Below are positions 1 to 11,868 of a stretch of 64,000 nt of DNA, piece by piece. The translations under genes and the position numbers were made by a program. The notes beneath the pieces are model-generated. The model was not told the origin of the DNA and did no database searches. It saw only the letters and a program-made list of their open reading frames with translations. Numbering within the stretch: position 1 is the stretch's first letter; each line of letters begins with the position of its first letter. The DNA is from Peronospora farinosa (taxonomy: Eukaryota; Oomycota; Peronosporomycetes; Peronosporales; Peronosporaceae), in contig CANTFK010000380.1 in the NCBI GenBank assembly GCA_947646735.1, positions 124,001-188,000 of the forward strand. The letters are read 5' to 3'.

Positions 1-127
1 TGACTAGTCCTCTTCAACTTGCTTTAATGTCCGCACACGAAATAGATTGGCTACCAAAAACCCTCTATAAATGCATAATTGAAATTAGAGAGGCTGTCTT
101 GTACAAACGAGCGGTACAGAGCTAAAG

Positions 128-512
128 ATGGCGAGCAGTCCGGTCAGCGAGAGTATTGAGAGGCTCATGACGTCCAAGAGCCATGACGAAGAGGAAGCTC
201 TGGTGCGTTGTTGTATACGGTAGAAATGCCTCTATTTCATTGACTTATTTCTTTCTTCTTATCACGTGTTAGGCCCATATCTCGTCGTTGGCGGACAATG
301 CCAAATGGCGACTACAGGACGATATGCCGGCTCATAAGAAGGCAGGATTTCATCGCCATCATCAGTATACGAGCCCAGAAGGATTTTCGGAGGTACCTCG
401 TCAATATATTGTGACTACCCACTCCAAGGAACAAAATTATGCCACGTATGCTGCGAACTCATACGCATCGGCTATTGCCATTCAGGAAGCGATGAAGTCT
501 CGTCCGTTCTAA
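128..512 (+). CDS. Small protein of unknown function, two exons
   Basis: Exons 128-202 and 273-512 join in phase 0 across a 70-bp intron (GTGCGT...GTGTTAG) to give about 104 residues. The N-terminus is acidic and Ser-rich. The C-terminal half has basic and aromatic residues (HRHHQY) and ends in a probable helix (SYASAIAIQEAMKSRPF). I see no signal peptide, membrane segment or domain I recognise. The intron has normal oomycete size and borders, and the codon pattern looks coding on both sides, so I believe it is a real gene. Function unknown. The start at 128 is the first ATG in frame. Confidence 0.7.
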
Positions 513-696
513 GCTATTGCTTTAGTTGGCTGCAGTATTAATTACTTGTCAGCTGGAAGGGTACTGATATGAGCGATAATATATTGTCCAACAGCTGAGT
601 GATGACGGAGAAAACTTCTAACAGAAATAACAAAATGAAGGAATTGATCGATTGGTCGATGGTATAACAAGCTTGTGACTGTTGATACACTACCAG

Positions 697-1476
697 CTAG
701 TGTTTTTCTGCTGGTGAATTGTATAGATAGACCTGGATGCCACAATGAACGTCAGTCTCGACACCTTCGAATCTTCGACTAGATGAAAAACTTACTCTGG
801 TGCCTTTGTAGATGCGCTGATCATCAGGTTTCCAGCCTGGGATCGAAAAAACGTACGTTACGATACGTACGTGTAGCTCCCGCGCTTCCTCTAACCTGCT
901 CACCACAGCAACAGCTTGTTAGATCCAAGCAGCATCTAGACATATCTTCCAACTGCATTAGCTTGTACTTTGGCAACAGCATCTTGATTCCCTACACAGG
1001 AGGAAAGCACAACCGTTAGCTTCTGTCATGTCATCTACTTGAAAATCCTTTACGTACTTGTGGGACAAGATAGAGAAACATAGCTGTAGCTGTCGTAAGA
1101 TCGACCTTTAGTGCATCACCATGTCGAATATCCACGAGCTCTTTTACTCCATGCTCCTCAACACGTGTTAGTGCTCGCTTCACCAGGTCTTCATTATATT
1201 CCACACCAACACATCTACAATTCAAGTCCGATACAAGGAATTGGCCCAATAGTTTATTGCCCCAAAATAAGCGATGCATTCGTCGCACCTTGCACCGGTC
1301 TTATCGGCTGCATGGACCAATATCCGCGCGTCACCGCAACCCAAATCAAACAAAACATCCTTTTCTGTGAGTGCTAGCAGATCAAGCGCATGGCTTAGCA
1401 CTCCGTCACCGCTGGGTGTGGAAGGTGCGAGCTTTGGGCCCAATAAGACAGTCTCGAGCGGTGTCACTGGCGACAT
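697..1476 (-). CDS. SAM-dependent methyltransferase, FAM173/ATPSCKMT-like
   Basis: Five exons on the minus strand (1289-1476, 1058-1214, 969-991, 796-895, 697-732) give about 167 residues. Seen: motif I DLGCGDARI near residue 45, the acidic end of strand beta-2 as VGVEYNEDLV, a motif-II-like HGDALKVDL, then AMFLYLVPQ and a C-terminal TYVFSIPGWKPD. This is the layout of the small class I methyltransferases related to FAM173/ATPSCKMT, which in animals methylate lysine on mitochondrial carriers or ATP synthase c-subunit. The substrate here is inferred only from family. The splice joins restore the motifs (for example GARC|VGVE) and use GT-AG borders. The 23-bp third exon is the least certain part. 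Confidence 0.75.
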
Positions 1477-1741
1477 GATTTTAATAAGTGGTCACATTGT
1501 ATTTAAGTTCAGTATCCGAGTTCTATCCTACTGTTGTTGCGTCGAGCTTGAAGCAAGCGGCGAGTAAACGATATCACGGAAAGTCGTGCGTATCCGGTAA
1601 TGCTTTTTTCTCGTCACTTTATTCCGAGGTAAGGTATTGAAACTATTCACATCATAGCGCGCACGATAGATGGACAATGCATTAAAGAAACTGGATCTGA
1701 TCGTGTAGTCGATTCGCTTCAAGTGTACAGCGATCTAGCAA

Positions 1742-4700
1742 TTAGAAAAGACCAGTCTCTTTCTTCTTAGCCTGCTTTTTCCACTTGGGAAGCTTGGCAA
1801 ACTCATCCTTGCTCATTTCCATTACGGTCTGAAATTCAGCGTCCGTGAGGTAATTCTGGGGAAAACAAGCCAACCAGACCGTCAGTACTACTAAAAGCTA
1901 CAAGAACTGCCGTGGGTGATGCTTACCTCTTTCACAGTAATATCGATGCCTTCAACACCAGCCTTCAGCTGCTCGTAAGAGAAAGTCTCGCCAGCACGAC
2001 CGGTGGCCTTTCCAGCTGTGGGTACAGAAGTAGCCCGTGAGGATCCTGGTGCAGGTTTGATTGATGCCAAAGTGGCCGTCGACGAAACGGGCGCAGCCTT
2101 GGGTGATGCCGACGTGGCCTCAAAGGATGCCGTAGTGGCCCTCGACGAAATTGGCGCGGCCTTGGGTGATGCCGGCGTGGCCTTCGACGAAACGGGCGCA
2201 GCCTTGGGTGATGCCGGCGTGGCCTCAAAGGATGCCGTAGTGGCCCTCGACGAAATTGGCGCGGCCTTGGGTGATGCCGGCGTGGCCTTCGACGAAATTG
2301 GCGCAGCCTTGGGTGATGCCAGTGTGGCCTTCGACGAAATGGGCGCAGCCTTGGGTGATGCCGGCATGGCCTCAAAGGATGTCGTAGTGGCCCTCGACGA
2401 AATTGGCGCGGCCATGGGTGATGCCGGCGTGGCCTTCGACAAAATGGGCGCAGCCTTGGGTGATGCCGTAGTGGCCTTCGACGAAATTGGCGCGGCCTTG
2501 GGTGATGCCGGCGTAACCTTCGACGAAATGGGCGCAGCCTTGGGTGATGCTGGAGTGGCCTTAGACGAAATGGGCGCAGCCTTTATTGATGCCGAAGTGG
2601 CTTTCGACGAAACGGGCGCGGCCTTGGGTGATGCCGGCGTGGTCTCTGACGAAATGGGCGCAGCCTCTGGAACATGGGCATTCAAAGGCAGAACAGGAAC
2701 AGCCTTTGACGCAACCGGGACAGATGTAGGGGTCTCCTTCTCGCGGATCTTTTCGTTAGTAACCGTACCAGGAAGATCTTTCGGTGTGTTCTTTTCCTTT
2801 TCGGCCTTCAGCTTTTTCAGACGGGCTTCGTAAGGATCCAAGAACTCATTCTTTATGAAAAACTCGTTGTCCCAGGCCAAAAAGTTGCTCGTGAACATGA
2901 GGGGCTCGCTGTTGCAGTGGACCGCCACAATGGATGCGCCCTTCCCACGGCCGTCGCTCTGGGCAACAGCTAGGTACTTCTCAGCAAGTGACATAGCCTC
3001 GCGCCTCTCAGACTCATTCGCACCGGCACCGATCCAGACATATAGAGTTGTGAACGTATCCAGGATAAACACGTCGTCCGTGTTAAGATCATCTTGCGCA
3101 AAGTTGACGATCTCACGCGCATCAAAGTACCCGTACGAGTTTGAGCACTGGAACAGGCGGGGATCGTGCGGGGCCTCGAAAGACGATTTCGACGTCGCGT
3201 ACTCGCCCTTACCGCCAAGGAAGTCCCAGAACTCCTTTGCTTCGCTGCCCTCCTCGACAACCTCAGTCTCGCGGCTCTTTTTCAAAATAGAGGCAATCTT
3301 GGATGCAATCTCACGCTCAGCAGAGCTACTTCCAGCACCCTGCCACTCGTACACCATACTGGGAGTCACTAGGACAAAGCAATCGCCAGAGTTGAGGCTT
3401 GAGGCCTTCTCATCTACCTGCACCGCCATCGTGTTTTTTGCGCTGGTGCCCTTGATCTGGTACAGGGAAACTCCATCCGTGTCGTAAGAATCTTCGTCGT
3501 CACGGTTGGCAAAAGCACTAGCCTTGCCACCAGCGTGCACGATCATCCTTCCATTGAACAATGCACGGAAGTGTGCTGGCTCCTTGCCTTGTGTCACACG
3601 GACCTGAACGGGGGCACCACCAAGGCTGTCATCCAAAAAGGTTGACAGGATGGCAGACGCAGCCTTCTCGTCGATCGTCGACGAGCGTCCCTGCCAAAAG
3701 TAAATCACCTGGGTAGGCTTGCCACTGGACGGAGTTACCACATGCAGAACAATGTAGCTGTCACCATTGTAAAAATGACCATACTGCTCTTTCGGCACAC
3801 CCACCTTCGCCAGTTCTTCAATACGCCACACCGTAACTTCGTGTTTGCCATCTCCATTCGGATCTACGCCAATATCCTCCTCTGACTGCAAGGCTGACTT
3901 CACCATTTCCTTCACATTAACTTGCTTATCGTTTTGCATCCTAGCAACGCCCTGACTCAGCTGATAGCCAAACTTAAGCACCTTGGGCTCAGTCCAAGCC
4001 TTAAATAATAAAGTGAATACGGGTGTCTCACCCTCCTCCACAACACGAGTGATAGGCGTGTGCGACGGACGGCCTTCCTTTTTCAAATAGTGCACAGCGA
4101 TCGCTAAAGCATTCTTGCGCTCGCTCTCCGACGCAGCCTTGCCTACCCACACAAACACCTCGTTGCCGACGTCGATAATAAACACGTTCTCAGTCTTTAA
4201 CATGTCCTTGGTGAGCACGCCCGACGACGGCGTCACATTAGCAACCTGCACGTTGTCGTCACCGGATCCGCTCACACGAAGTACAGTAGTATTCTTCTTG
4301 ACTGCATTCTCATAGTATTCGTCGGACACACCCGAACGTGTCACAGTCGTGAAGCCACCGAGAGCTTTCCAGAACGCCGCATTCTTTGGCTCCTCGTCAA
4401 TGAACGTGATATTGGGACGACCACCACGTGCCTCTCTCGTCTTGCTAACAAACTCCAGTGCTTTTGCCTTCTCAAGACGGTTGGCTTCCTTACCAGCGTA
4501 CACGTAAAGCTCAAGTCCAGCATCAAGTACATAGGCGTCATCCACATTTAAAGACGAGCTCTGCAATGGCACCTGCTCAACACGAGCCGTGTGCTTGCCC
4601 TTGATCCGGTACAGACAAGTTACGTATTCATCACGCTTCACTTCATTAAATCCACTAACAACACCTCCTTTTAGGTACTGCAAACCTGTAGCTTTAAAGT

Positions 4701-5182
4701 ATGACAAGAACAAAGGCTAAAGTTGCACAGAAAAAGATCAGTCATCAACAACAAGATCAATGAGAAACAAAGTGATCTGTAAACGTACCGACTCATAGCC
4801 TTGACACTCACGATGTTGTACAGGCACGCCGCCTAATGAGTCATCGAGTTCCACGGTCTTGTAGGCAGCGACGCCACTCTCGTCCATTGATGAGTCTTTG
4901 CCCAGCCAGAAATGAATGTGCCGCGTCAGTCCACTAATAAAAATAGTCGTTATACATGGGTTCAACATGTATACAGATGTTAGAAATGTGTATACATTGT
5001 AGCAATGAGAGATGGCACACGTACGTTGATGTTTCATTCGTCTTGAGAAAGATATAGCTGTCACCACTGTACAATTTATGTTGTTCAGTAGATGGTACTA
5101 CTATGGGTTTAAAGTCTTCAATACGCCAAGCTTCGAGTCCGGCTTTCTTGCCTGCCTCTCTAAACGCATTCTCAGTCGTCAT
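1742..5182 (-). CDS. Villin/gelsolin-family actin-binding protein with headpiece
   Basis: Four exons (5025-5182, 4789-4933, 1927-4716, 1742-1855) encode about 1068 residues. Six gelsolin-like repeats occupy roughly residues 10-720. Domain 1 has [15 protein letters not shown] and the typical [19 protein letters not shown] and ELDDSLGG signatures; later repeats show DVFILD, YVWIG and EWQGAG patterns. Next comes a Pro/Ala/Ser/Lys-rich linker (about 776-988) made of tandem repeats. A villin headpiece ends the protein, with [15 protein letters not shown] and the actin-binding [11 protein letters not shown] then GLF. Villins sever, cap and bundle F-actin, often under calcium control. The headpiece sits on a separate last exon after a 71-bp intron, so a single-exon reading would miss it. 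The repeat-rich linker between domain 6 and the headpiece is much longer than in animal villin. Start: first ATG of exon 1, directly before the domain 1 fold. Confidence 0.9.
2060..2675 (-). repeat. Coding minisatellite in villin linker (42-bp unit, 21-bp insertions)
   Basis: Read on the coding strand, a 14-codon unit ([18 protein letters not shown]) recurs about a dozen times, interleaved with 7-codon blocks (ATTASFE-like). All unit lengths are multiples of 3, so copy-number change keeps the frame. The units differ at few positions, which suggests recent turnover. The repeat also keeps the opposite strand open from 2003 to 2833, which I treat as a by-product. Confidence 0.85.
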
Positions 5183-5759
5183 AATGTTGTTGTTGTTAAT
5201 CGCTTGTGATCTTTTTTCTAAATGAAGAGGGGAAATGATTAGGAATCACTATAAGTGTGTGATTTCGAATTTACGTGGTACACCTTATTGTGTAAAAGTA
5301 GCATTGTATCTGATTTACATACCGGTATGGAATTGCGTGTTACCGATTATACTTTGGTAGCAAAAAACTTATTTGAGAGACCTGCGTAATGGGCTTTGCG
5401 ACTTTTGACTTTTTCCACTGAATGCACCAAGCAGACGACAAGTCAACTTACCAAGAAAAAGTTACTTAACTATATTTATTATACGACCATTGCCAAAAAA
5501 ATATATACAAAGAAATCTCAGCCCTAATAGTAAGGGTAGAACAAATAAATTAATTGAAAATGCAAAAATAAGATATATGTGTCGCGTCATCATGCACAAG
5601 ACTCGACAACACGTTAAAGATCGACAGTCTCCAATGGCGCTTTGCAAATCGCAGCTGTTTGATCGCTCGCTTAGTTTCCACCACTCGTAGAGCTACTTTC
5701 AGTACCAATTTATCCAATCAGATAGATCTAGCGAGGTGTCGTCCAGCGATGTAACATGG
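5183..5759. other. Intergenic region between villin and malic enzyme
   Basis: AT-rich stretch between two divergent genes. It must hold both promoters. I see no convincing gene in it. Confidence 0.6.
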
Positions 5760-5776
5760 TCATTCGCTTTCCAGCA
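5760..5776 (+). promoter_or_regulatory. Possible oomycete initiator of the malic enzyme gene
   Basis: A TCATTCG element followed by CTTTCC lies about 87 bp upstream of the malic enzyme ATG. This resembles the oomycete initiator core (TCATTY followed by a pyrimidine-rich flank). A pyrimidine-rich leader follows. The call rests on similarity to a known motif only. Confidence 0.35.
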
Positions 5777-5846
5777 TCCAAGTCTTTATTCTTGAACCTA
5801 CCTCTTTCTTCTCCAACCCACCTCTTCTTTTCACTCTTTTGTGATA

Positions 5847-7878
5847 ATGTTGGCACGTCAATTACGTATTCAAAAGCGCACCATTCAGATCGTTAGACCA
5901 ATTGCATCTATATCGATGCACATGCGTTTATTTTCAAGTCGCACCTACGTTGAGGATCACAAGGAGGACGAGGAAATTATGAATGGCAGTGAACCCTTGA
6001 GCTCCGAGCACGATATCCTCGACACGTACTTAACGACACTTAAGAAATACAATCCCCCCATTAAGACGGGACTTAAGGGTCTTAATATCGTGCATGACCC
6101 GCTTTACAATAAGGGCACGGGGTTCCCACATGTCGAGCGTGATCGTCTTGGTAATATCAGCAAAAATGATTGATCTTGAGACGGTTCTTTACAGCCGATT
6201 ATCAGCTCTAATGCTACTTTCTATTGCAATTGTTGCTCTATAGGTCTGCGTGGTCTTGTGCCACCACGTCGCCTTACTATGGAGGCGCAGCTTTCTAAAC
6301 TGTACGATGCTTTTTGTGAGCAAAAAGACCCATTGGACAAAAGCCGTTTCCTTACGGACCTACACGACCGAAATGAGACGCTGTTTTTCCGTCTTTTGAT
6401 CAAGCACGTAAAGGAAATGGGTCCGTTCTTGCCCCATTTCAACTGCTTTTGCAAAGTTTGTTACTGACACTTGCGTGCTATTGCTCACTTCAACTTTAGC
6501 CCCCATTGTATACACCCCGACAGTTGGTTTAGTGTGCCAAAAGTTCGGCCACTTGTTCCGTCGCCCGCGTGGAATGTTCTTCAGCACGCGCGACCGCAGC
6601 CAGTTCGGCGCCATGGTGCACAATTGGCCGTCCGACGACGTGGAAGTGATTGTAGTCACAGACGGCAGCCGTATTTTGGGTCTTGGTGATCTTGGTGTGA
6701 ATGGTATGGGCATCCCTATCGGAAAACTGGCACTGTACACGGCTGCTGGTGGCATTGACCCACGCAAGGTGCTTCCAGTGATGCTCGACACGGGTACCAA
6801 CAACAAGCAGCTTCTCGAGGACCCCTACTACCTTGGTGTGCAGCAGCCACGTCTCACCGGTGAAGCTTTTTGGTCAATGGTGGACGAGTTCATGCGTGCT
6901 GTGCGTCACCGCTGGCCCAAAGTGCTGGTACAGTTCGAGGATTTTTCAAGTGAGCACGCTGCAGATGTGCTAAACGCGTACCGTCTAAAGCAGCTTTGCT
7001 TCAACGATGACATTCAGGGTACGGGCGCCACGGTGCTGTCTGGTGCTTTGAGCGCTTGCGAACGTGTGCAAATTCCGCTAAAGGACCAACGCATTGTGGT
7101 TCTTGGTGCCGGTAGCGCAGGATTGGGTGTAGCCACCACTTTGCTTCAGGGTATGTTGCGTGAAGGCATGACGACCGAGAAAGCTCGCGAGCGCTTCTAC
7201 ATTGTGGACCAGCATGGATTGTTGGGCGAGTCCCGCGAGTCGCTGAACTCGGGCCAACAGTTTTTCTCGCGCAAAGACATTGCTGACAAGACGAGCCTCG
7301 TCGACGTGATCAGGCAGGCGAAGCCCACGATGCTCATGGGTCTAAGTGCCGCCGCCGGTGCCTTCACGCAAGAGGCGATCGAGGAAATGGCGAAGCACGT
7401 GGAGCAGCCGATTGTGTTCCCGCTGTCAAACCCCACCTCCGTGGCGGAGTGCACAGCCGAGCAGGCTTTCGAGTGGACCAACGGCAAGTGCGTGTTTGCC
7501 AGTGGCAGCCCGTTTCCGCCTGTCATGTACAACGGCACGCAACACAATATCAGCCAGTGCAACAACATGTTCATCTTCCCGGGTGTAGGCCTTGCGGCTT
7601 CAGTGATTCAAGCGACCCGTGTGACGGATGGCATGCTCTACTCTGCTGCCAAGGCGTTGTCGCAGTGCATGACGCCGGAGGAGATTGCGACTGGCCAAGT
7701 GTTCCCCTCCGTGGAAAACATTCGTGAAGTGTCGCTTAAGGTGGCCACGGCTGTCTGTAAGACTGCTCTGGAGGAAGACGTAGCTGGACTTCAGCCGATA
7801 ATCCGTCGTGGTGCAACGCTTGAGGACTACGTCGCCTCCAAGATGTACTACCCGACATACCATGTGCTGGTGGAGTAA
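5847..7878 (+). CDS. Malic enzyme, probably mitochondrial
   Basis: Three exons (5847-6150, 6244-6420, 6500-7878) give about 619 residues. It converts malate to pyruvate and CO2 with reduction of NAD(P)+. The first 30 or so residues (MLARQLRIQKRTIQIVRPIA) are basic, hydroxylated and nearly acid-free, as expected for a mitochondrial presequence. Family signatures: RLGLRGLVPPR across the first splice, YTPTVGLVCQ across the second, GDLGVNGMGIPIGK, FEDFSSEHA, the signature CFNDDIQGTGA with catalytic and metal-binding acids, the dinucleotide fold VVLGAGSAGLG and FPLSNPTS. Cofactor preference cannot be fixed from the motifs I can see. The length is normal for the eukaryotic family. Both splice joins rebuild conserved motifs exactly. 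Confidence 0.93.
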
Positions 7879-7974
7879 GGGCCTCGCTTCAAGCGATTAG
7901 AGCCTCAATCATGCATACAGAGAAGTTGCAATATTCGTGTACAGACATCTTGTCCTATCCACCCGACAATTTGG

Positions 7975-9365
7975 TCATAACCCCGCGTTTCTCTTGTGAA
8001 AGGTGCGCAATATCCATTCAAACATCTCTCTATGTTCTCGTGCTGCAGGCAATACGTCAGCGATGGCACCCACGAACGATTTCGGTGGCAACATGACTCC
8101 TTTAGGGTTGTACCGCTTGTCAATTAGTCGCACAGGTTGTGTTAGGTACTGAATGCTTTGCAGAACTGAGAGCAAGCAGCGAAACGATTGACATGCGTAT
8201 ATATCTATCAGTTTGAACGACCGTCACGCCCAGCTTATCGTTCAGTCCGAGTGGGTGGAGCAAGGAGAGCAAACCGTGACACAAGCGCGTCAAAGAGCTC
8301 CTCGTGGTCCTTCCCCTCAGCGTTCTTCGACTTGCGCAGAGCATGCAGACAACCGGTCACGGAGCCTCGTGGAGCGTCAATGTCAACTCCGCTGGCGTAC
8401 TCAAATATCTGACCCGGTGCCAGCAGCGGCGTAGCGCCCACAATTCCCGGTGAGTTCCGCTTCAGTGCAATTCGCTGGCCCTTCTCGCTTTCAAACGTGT
8501 ATTGGCGTCCGAGAATCTGAATCGAGCACTTTTCGTCTAAAAACAAAACGCGTGAGCACGCTGAGATCACAGGTCTAGCAGCATTGAAAGCATTCTCACT
8601 CTGGTTGGTAATGGTAACTCGGTACGTAAAGCGGTAGGTATTCGAGGATGGGTTGCTGTGACTCTGTAGGTACTTGCTCGTCGCCTCTATGCGGACGCCA
8701 TCCGTCACTGTCACTGCAGCACAGCACAGCACCACACACCAACATCATTAGCAAGATTGTGGATAAGCATCGACACCCAATTAGAAAGACCTTGACTAAT
8801 TATTCCTACCAGTCGAGCACTGGGCTAACAAAAGTTGGTTGGATAATTCACTCAAAGCTCTGCAACATAGTAGTAACACAATAATTAATGCTACCACTCA
8901 ACAAAAGACCACCTACTAACACCTCAGTGCGCACTCAATTGATTCGTCCAGCTTCACACTCACAATCTGCCACAGAACGAAAAAAAATCATCGTCAGTTG
9001 TTTCAAAAGATCCATAAACCCTCAAATTCACCTTCTGTCGGCACCTTCGGGTCACTCAAGTGCATGTTTTCTCTAAATGCCACTTGAATACATTTAATAA
9101 GGTCCACACTAAGTGATCCCATACGAAACGCATTGTCCCGCAGTCTCTGAAACTCTTTGAGTGACTTGATCATCTTTGGACCCATTCGACTCAATTCCTG
9201 GAGCTCCTGCTGCTCGTGGATTGTCATTGGTTCTACATAATTACCAGTACCCCACTGCTCTTTCTGTAACTCACGACGGATGTTAAAGTACGGCATGCAC
9301 TGTAACTCGCGCGCATCACGCAGCAGACACCGATAAATGGCTCGGACAGTTGACTTGGAAGGCAT
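7975..9365 (-). CDS. LYR-like plus ApaG-domain protein
   Basis: Exon 1 (9020-9365) begins MPSKSTVRAIYRCLLRDAREL, which resembles the LYR motif of mitochondrial assembly factors. It is followed by a helical, Glu/Gln-rich stretch. It splices, in a frame that makes sense, to exon 2 starting at 8713, which encodes an ApaG domain (GVRIEATSKYL..., YRFTYRVTITNQS, a glycine turn GIVGATPLLAPGQIFEYASG, then GSVTGCLHAL). ApaG is a fibronectin-like fold of uncertain biochemical role that eukaryotes usually carry fused to other modules. The 3' end is less sure. The exon 2 frame stops at 8235, but an open stretch at 7975-8153 with credible protein sequence (IDKRYNPKGVMLPPKSF) follows a good acceptor, so a third exon is likely. 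The gene is head-to-head with Rpn8. Confidence 0.7.
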
Positions 9366-9503
9366 TATGAAAAATGATGCACTCAAAACATGCGAATTAT
9401 GTGCCACATAACGTTACATTTTTGTTACTTCAGAGGGGGAAGATTTTGGTTTTTTATCACTTTTTATCAATAAGACCCAAGATTTTATCTGTAAGGACTA
9501 GTG
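9366..9503. promoter_or_regulatory. Short shared promoter region between the ApaG protein and Rpn8
   Basis: Only 138 bp separate two divergent start codons. The stretch is AT-rich with pyrimidine runs and must hold both core promoters. No exact initiator match stands out. Confidence 0.5.
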
Positions 9504-10577
9504 ATGACCGCTACGACAGAGATAACGACGACGTCGAGCAAATTTCAGCTGCCAGATGAGGTCGTAACGCATCCTCTAGTACTTCTTAGTATCGTAGACC
9601 ATTACAACCGTGTTGCACGTGATACAAGCAAGCGTGTCGTAGGCGTTCTACTTGGCTCGACGTTCCATGGCAAATGTGACATTACAAATTCATTTGCTGT
9701 CCCATTTGATGAAGATTTACGTAACCCTGAAATTTGGTACTTGGATCATGATTTTCTTGAAAGTATGTACCATATGTTCAAGAAAATCAATGCCAAGGAG
9801 CGCATTGTGGGTTTTTATAGCTCTGGTCCAAAAATCCGAAAAGCGGATTTGGATATTGACGATTTATTTCGTCGATATTGTCCAAATCCAGTGCTGGTGA
9901 TCTGTGACGTGCGACCAAATGTCGAAGGACTACCAACTACGGCCTATGGCTCTATTGAGGAGGTTGAGGAGGATGGAAAAGCCATTAAACGTGTTTTTAA
10001 GCACGTTAAGTCCACTGTTGGAGCTTATGAGGCCGAAGAAGTCGGTGTTGAGCATCTTTTACGTGATATTAATGACCCATCGGTCACTTCATTGGCTGGA
10101 CAAGTCAAGCACAAGATGACGGCACTTAATGGGCTGAAGGAACGACTGGAGGAGATGAAAACGTACCTGGAGAACGTTGTGGCTGGACGTCTCCCACCCA
10201 ATCACCAGATCATTTACAACATGCAGACGATCTTTAATTTGCTGCCAAATCTGAACGTGGACGAGCTTGTGCGCTCCATGTTCATAAAGACAAACGACAT
10301 GCATTTTGTACGTAAACTTAAGACTTTTGGTAGAGAGGTATGTAAATTGACTCTTTTTTTGGATGTGTTGTTTTTTCTGTGACTACTTGCATAGGTGATT
10401 TACTTGTCTTCGCTGATTCGCTGCACAATTGCACTCCACAACCTCGTGAATAACAAGATAAAGTACAAAGAGTCGGAGGAGGTCGGTTTTACGGAGAAGA
10501 AAGATGAAAAGAAGGACGAAAAGAAGGAGTCTGCTGCCACCGACAAGGCAAATAAGACGAGCGAGAAGGCCCCATAG
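9504..10577 (+). CDS. PSMD7: 26S proteasome lid subunit Rpn8/PSMD7
   Basis: Two exons (9504-10337, 10395-10577) give 338 residues. The MPN domain starts HPLVLLSIVDHYNRVARDTSKRVVGVLLG and continues NSFAVPFDED and ERIVGFYSSGPKIR. It lacks the zinc-binding JAMM residues, as Rpn8 does, so it is the inactive partner of Rpn11 in the lid. The C-terminal helices (LPNLNVDELVRSM, then VIYLSSLIRCTIALHNLVNNK across the intron) form the lid bundle contact. The last 30 residues are a Lys/Glu-rich tail (KKDEKKDEKK), common in Rpn8. The 57-bp intron is GT-AG. The start is the ATG at 9504; a GTG just before it is in frame but is not needed. Confidence 0.93.
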
Positions 10578-11379
10578 AGCTGTTCGCGCGGCTAATACGC
10601 TGGCGAAATCAGTCGTGCTCTACATGAATGACTTTCCGCTAATATGTTGTTTCATCATCGTTTAGCAGGTGTCAAACGTTTTGACAAGAGGTTTTACTTG
10701 ATGTTGCAATATTGATCCGCTAACGATTACTGACAAAATAATGGTTGAATTTAGGCGTTGTTACAATTTGTTCGTTTCGGAGGCTTTGCCTACGATAATG
10801 CCATTGAGCCCCCGTCAATCTGCCTCTACGGCACCTTGTTCTCATCTCCACTTGTCTGTAAGTCGATCACTTTGAAAATCGTGTCTAGCTCGACATTTGC
10901 TGGCTAAAAAAATGTGCGGATATTGTTTTCGGTTGACATCTACAACGCGGTTCTTCTGTTGAACGTAAGCGCGTGACGACTGATGTTCGTCGGCTTCAAA
11001 CTCGCACTTTATTAGATAGATTCAGAGCGGGACTCGATACTGTTGCAGCCTTTGACATGATTTCAACCATAGGTAGTCGTGCTTACTACATTTGCATCTG
11101 CTCTACCACAGCTAGCACCTGAGGTTTCTAAATGTTTGCTTATGATTCGTTATTGATGGGCGGACGAGTGTCTGACACAAAAGACATTTAAGGTTACTTT
11201 AAAGATGAATGACCACTGGGACGAGACTTTGCAAGCTCTATGATTGATCAAAGAAACACACAGATGACAAGCTTCGATACCAAACGATGATCAAGAATCT
11301 CTAAGCAATTTGCAGACGTGTTTCATTAATCGTTTAGCAAAGACTCTTAGAGTATTTCGTGTAAGCAACTTGTTGCAGC
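10578..11379. other. Intergenic region, no gene seen
   Basis: About 800 bp between the convergent Rpn8 and CAP genes. It contains their 3' untranslated regions. I see no ORF with protein-like composition and no repeat that matches elsewhere in the window. Confidence 0.6.
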
Positions 11380-11868
11380 TCATACGGTATCACAAAACTC
11401 GTTATCGGCGCTTGCCAAGTCGAGCACCCAGTAGTGCTTGTACGTCGAGGTCGCGTTAAAGGTGTAACCAAGGCCAATCAGCTGGAAGTCTTCAAAGAGA
11501 TTGCTCGAAGGCCCATTGTTCCACGCCTCTAAGACAGTTTCCACGCTATTTTGGCCACCAGCCACAAGCTCAGCCAACTTGGTGGGCTGCATGCTTACAG
11601 CTTTGTAACGGGTGGTCGCATTCGAACCATCTGATCCCGTGGTTTTGACTTTGTCATTCTTGGCATTGTCGTCCGCAAGCCACTGTGCAGCACTGGTAAG
11701 CTTCGAGTTGTAGCATACGGCAGCGTGGCCCATCGCTAGACGCTTGGTGTTCAAGACGTTCAGAAAAGTCGAACTGGGGTTGACGACCGCGACTTTTTCT
11801 TCCGCCTCGACATTAAGAACGCCCGTGAGCACAACGACAGCAAATGCAAAGAGCCCCTTGATGTTCAT
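11380..11868 (-). CDS. Secreted CAP/SCP (PR-1-like) domain protein
   Basis: 162 residues from the ATG at 11868. A typical signal peptide (MNIKGLFAFAVVVLTGVLNVEA) precedes a small CAP domain: FLNVLNTKRLAMGHAAVCYNSKL with AAQWLADD, then SVETVLEAWNNGPSSNLFEDFQLIGLGYTF and YWVLDLA near the end. CAP proteins of oomycetes are secreted, some bind sterols or lipids, and many form families in plant pathogens. The role here is not known. An in-frame ATG at 11970 would add 34 basic residues before the signal peptide; I prefer the inner start because it puts the signal peptide at the N-terminus. Cysteines are few (one mid-domain, one at the end), compared with plant PR-1. Confidence 0.85.
   Translation of the reverse strand: MNIKGLFAFAVVVLTGVLNVEAEEKVAVVNPSSTFLNVLNTKRLAMGHAAVCYNSKLTSAAQWLADDNAKNDKVKTTGSDGSNATTRYKAVSMQPTKLAELVAGGQNSVETVLEAWNNGPSSNLFEDFQLIGLGYTFNATSTYKHYWVLDLASADNEFCDTV

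Noticed and set aside
2003..2833. 276-codon open frame on the plus strand across the villin repeat
   Set aside because: It arises from the 42-bp/21-bp coding minisatellite, which lacks stops on the other strand. No domain, and it is opposite a clear villin exon.
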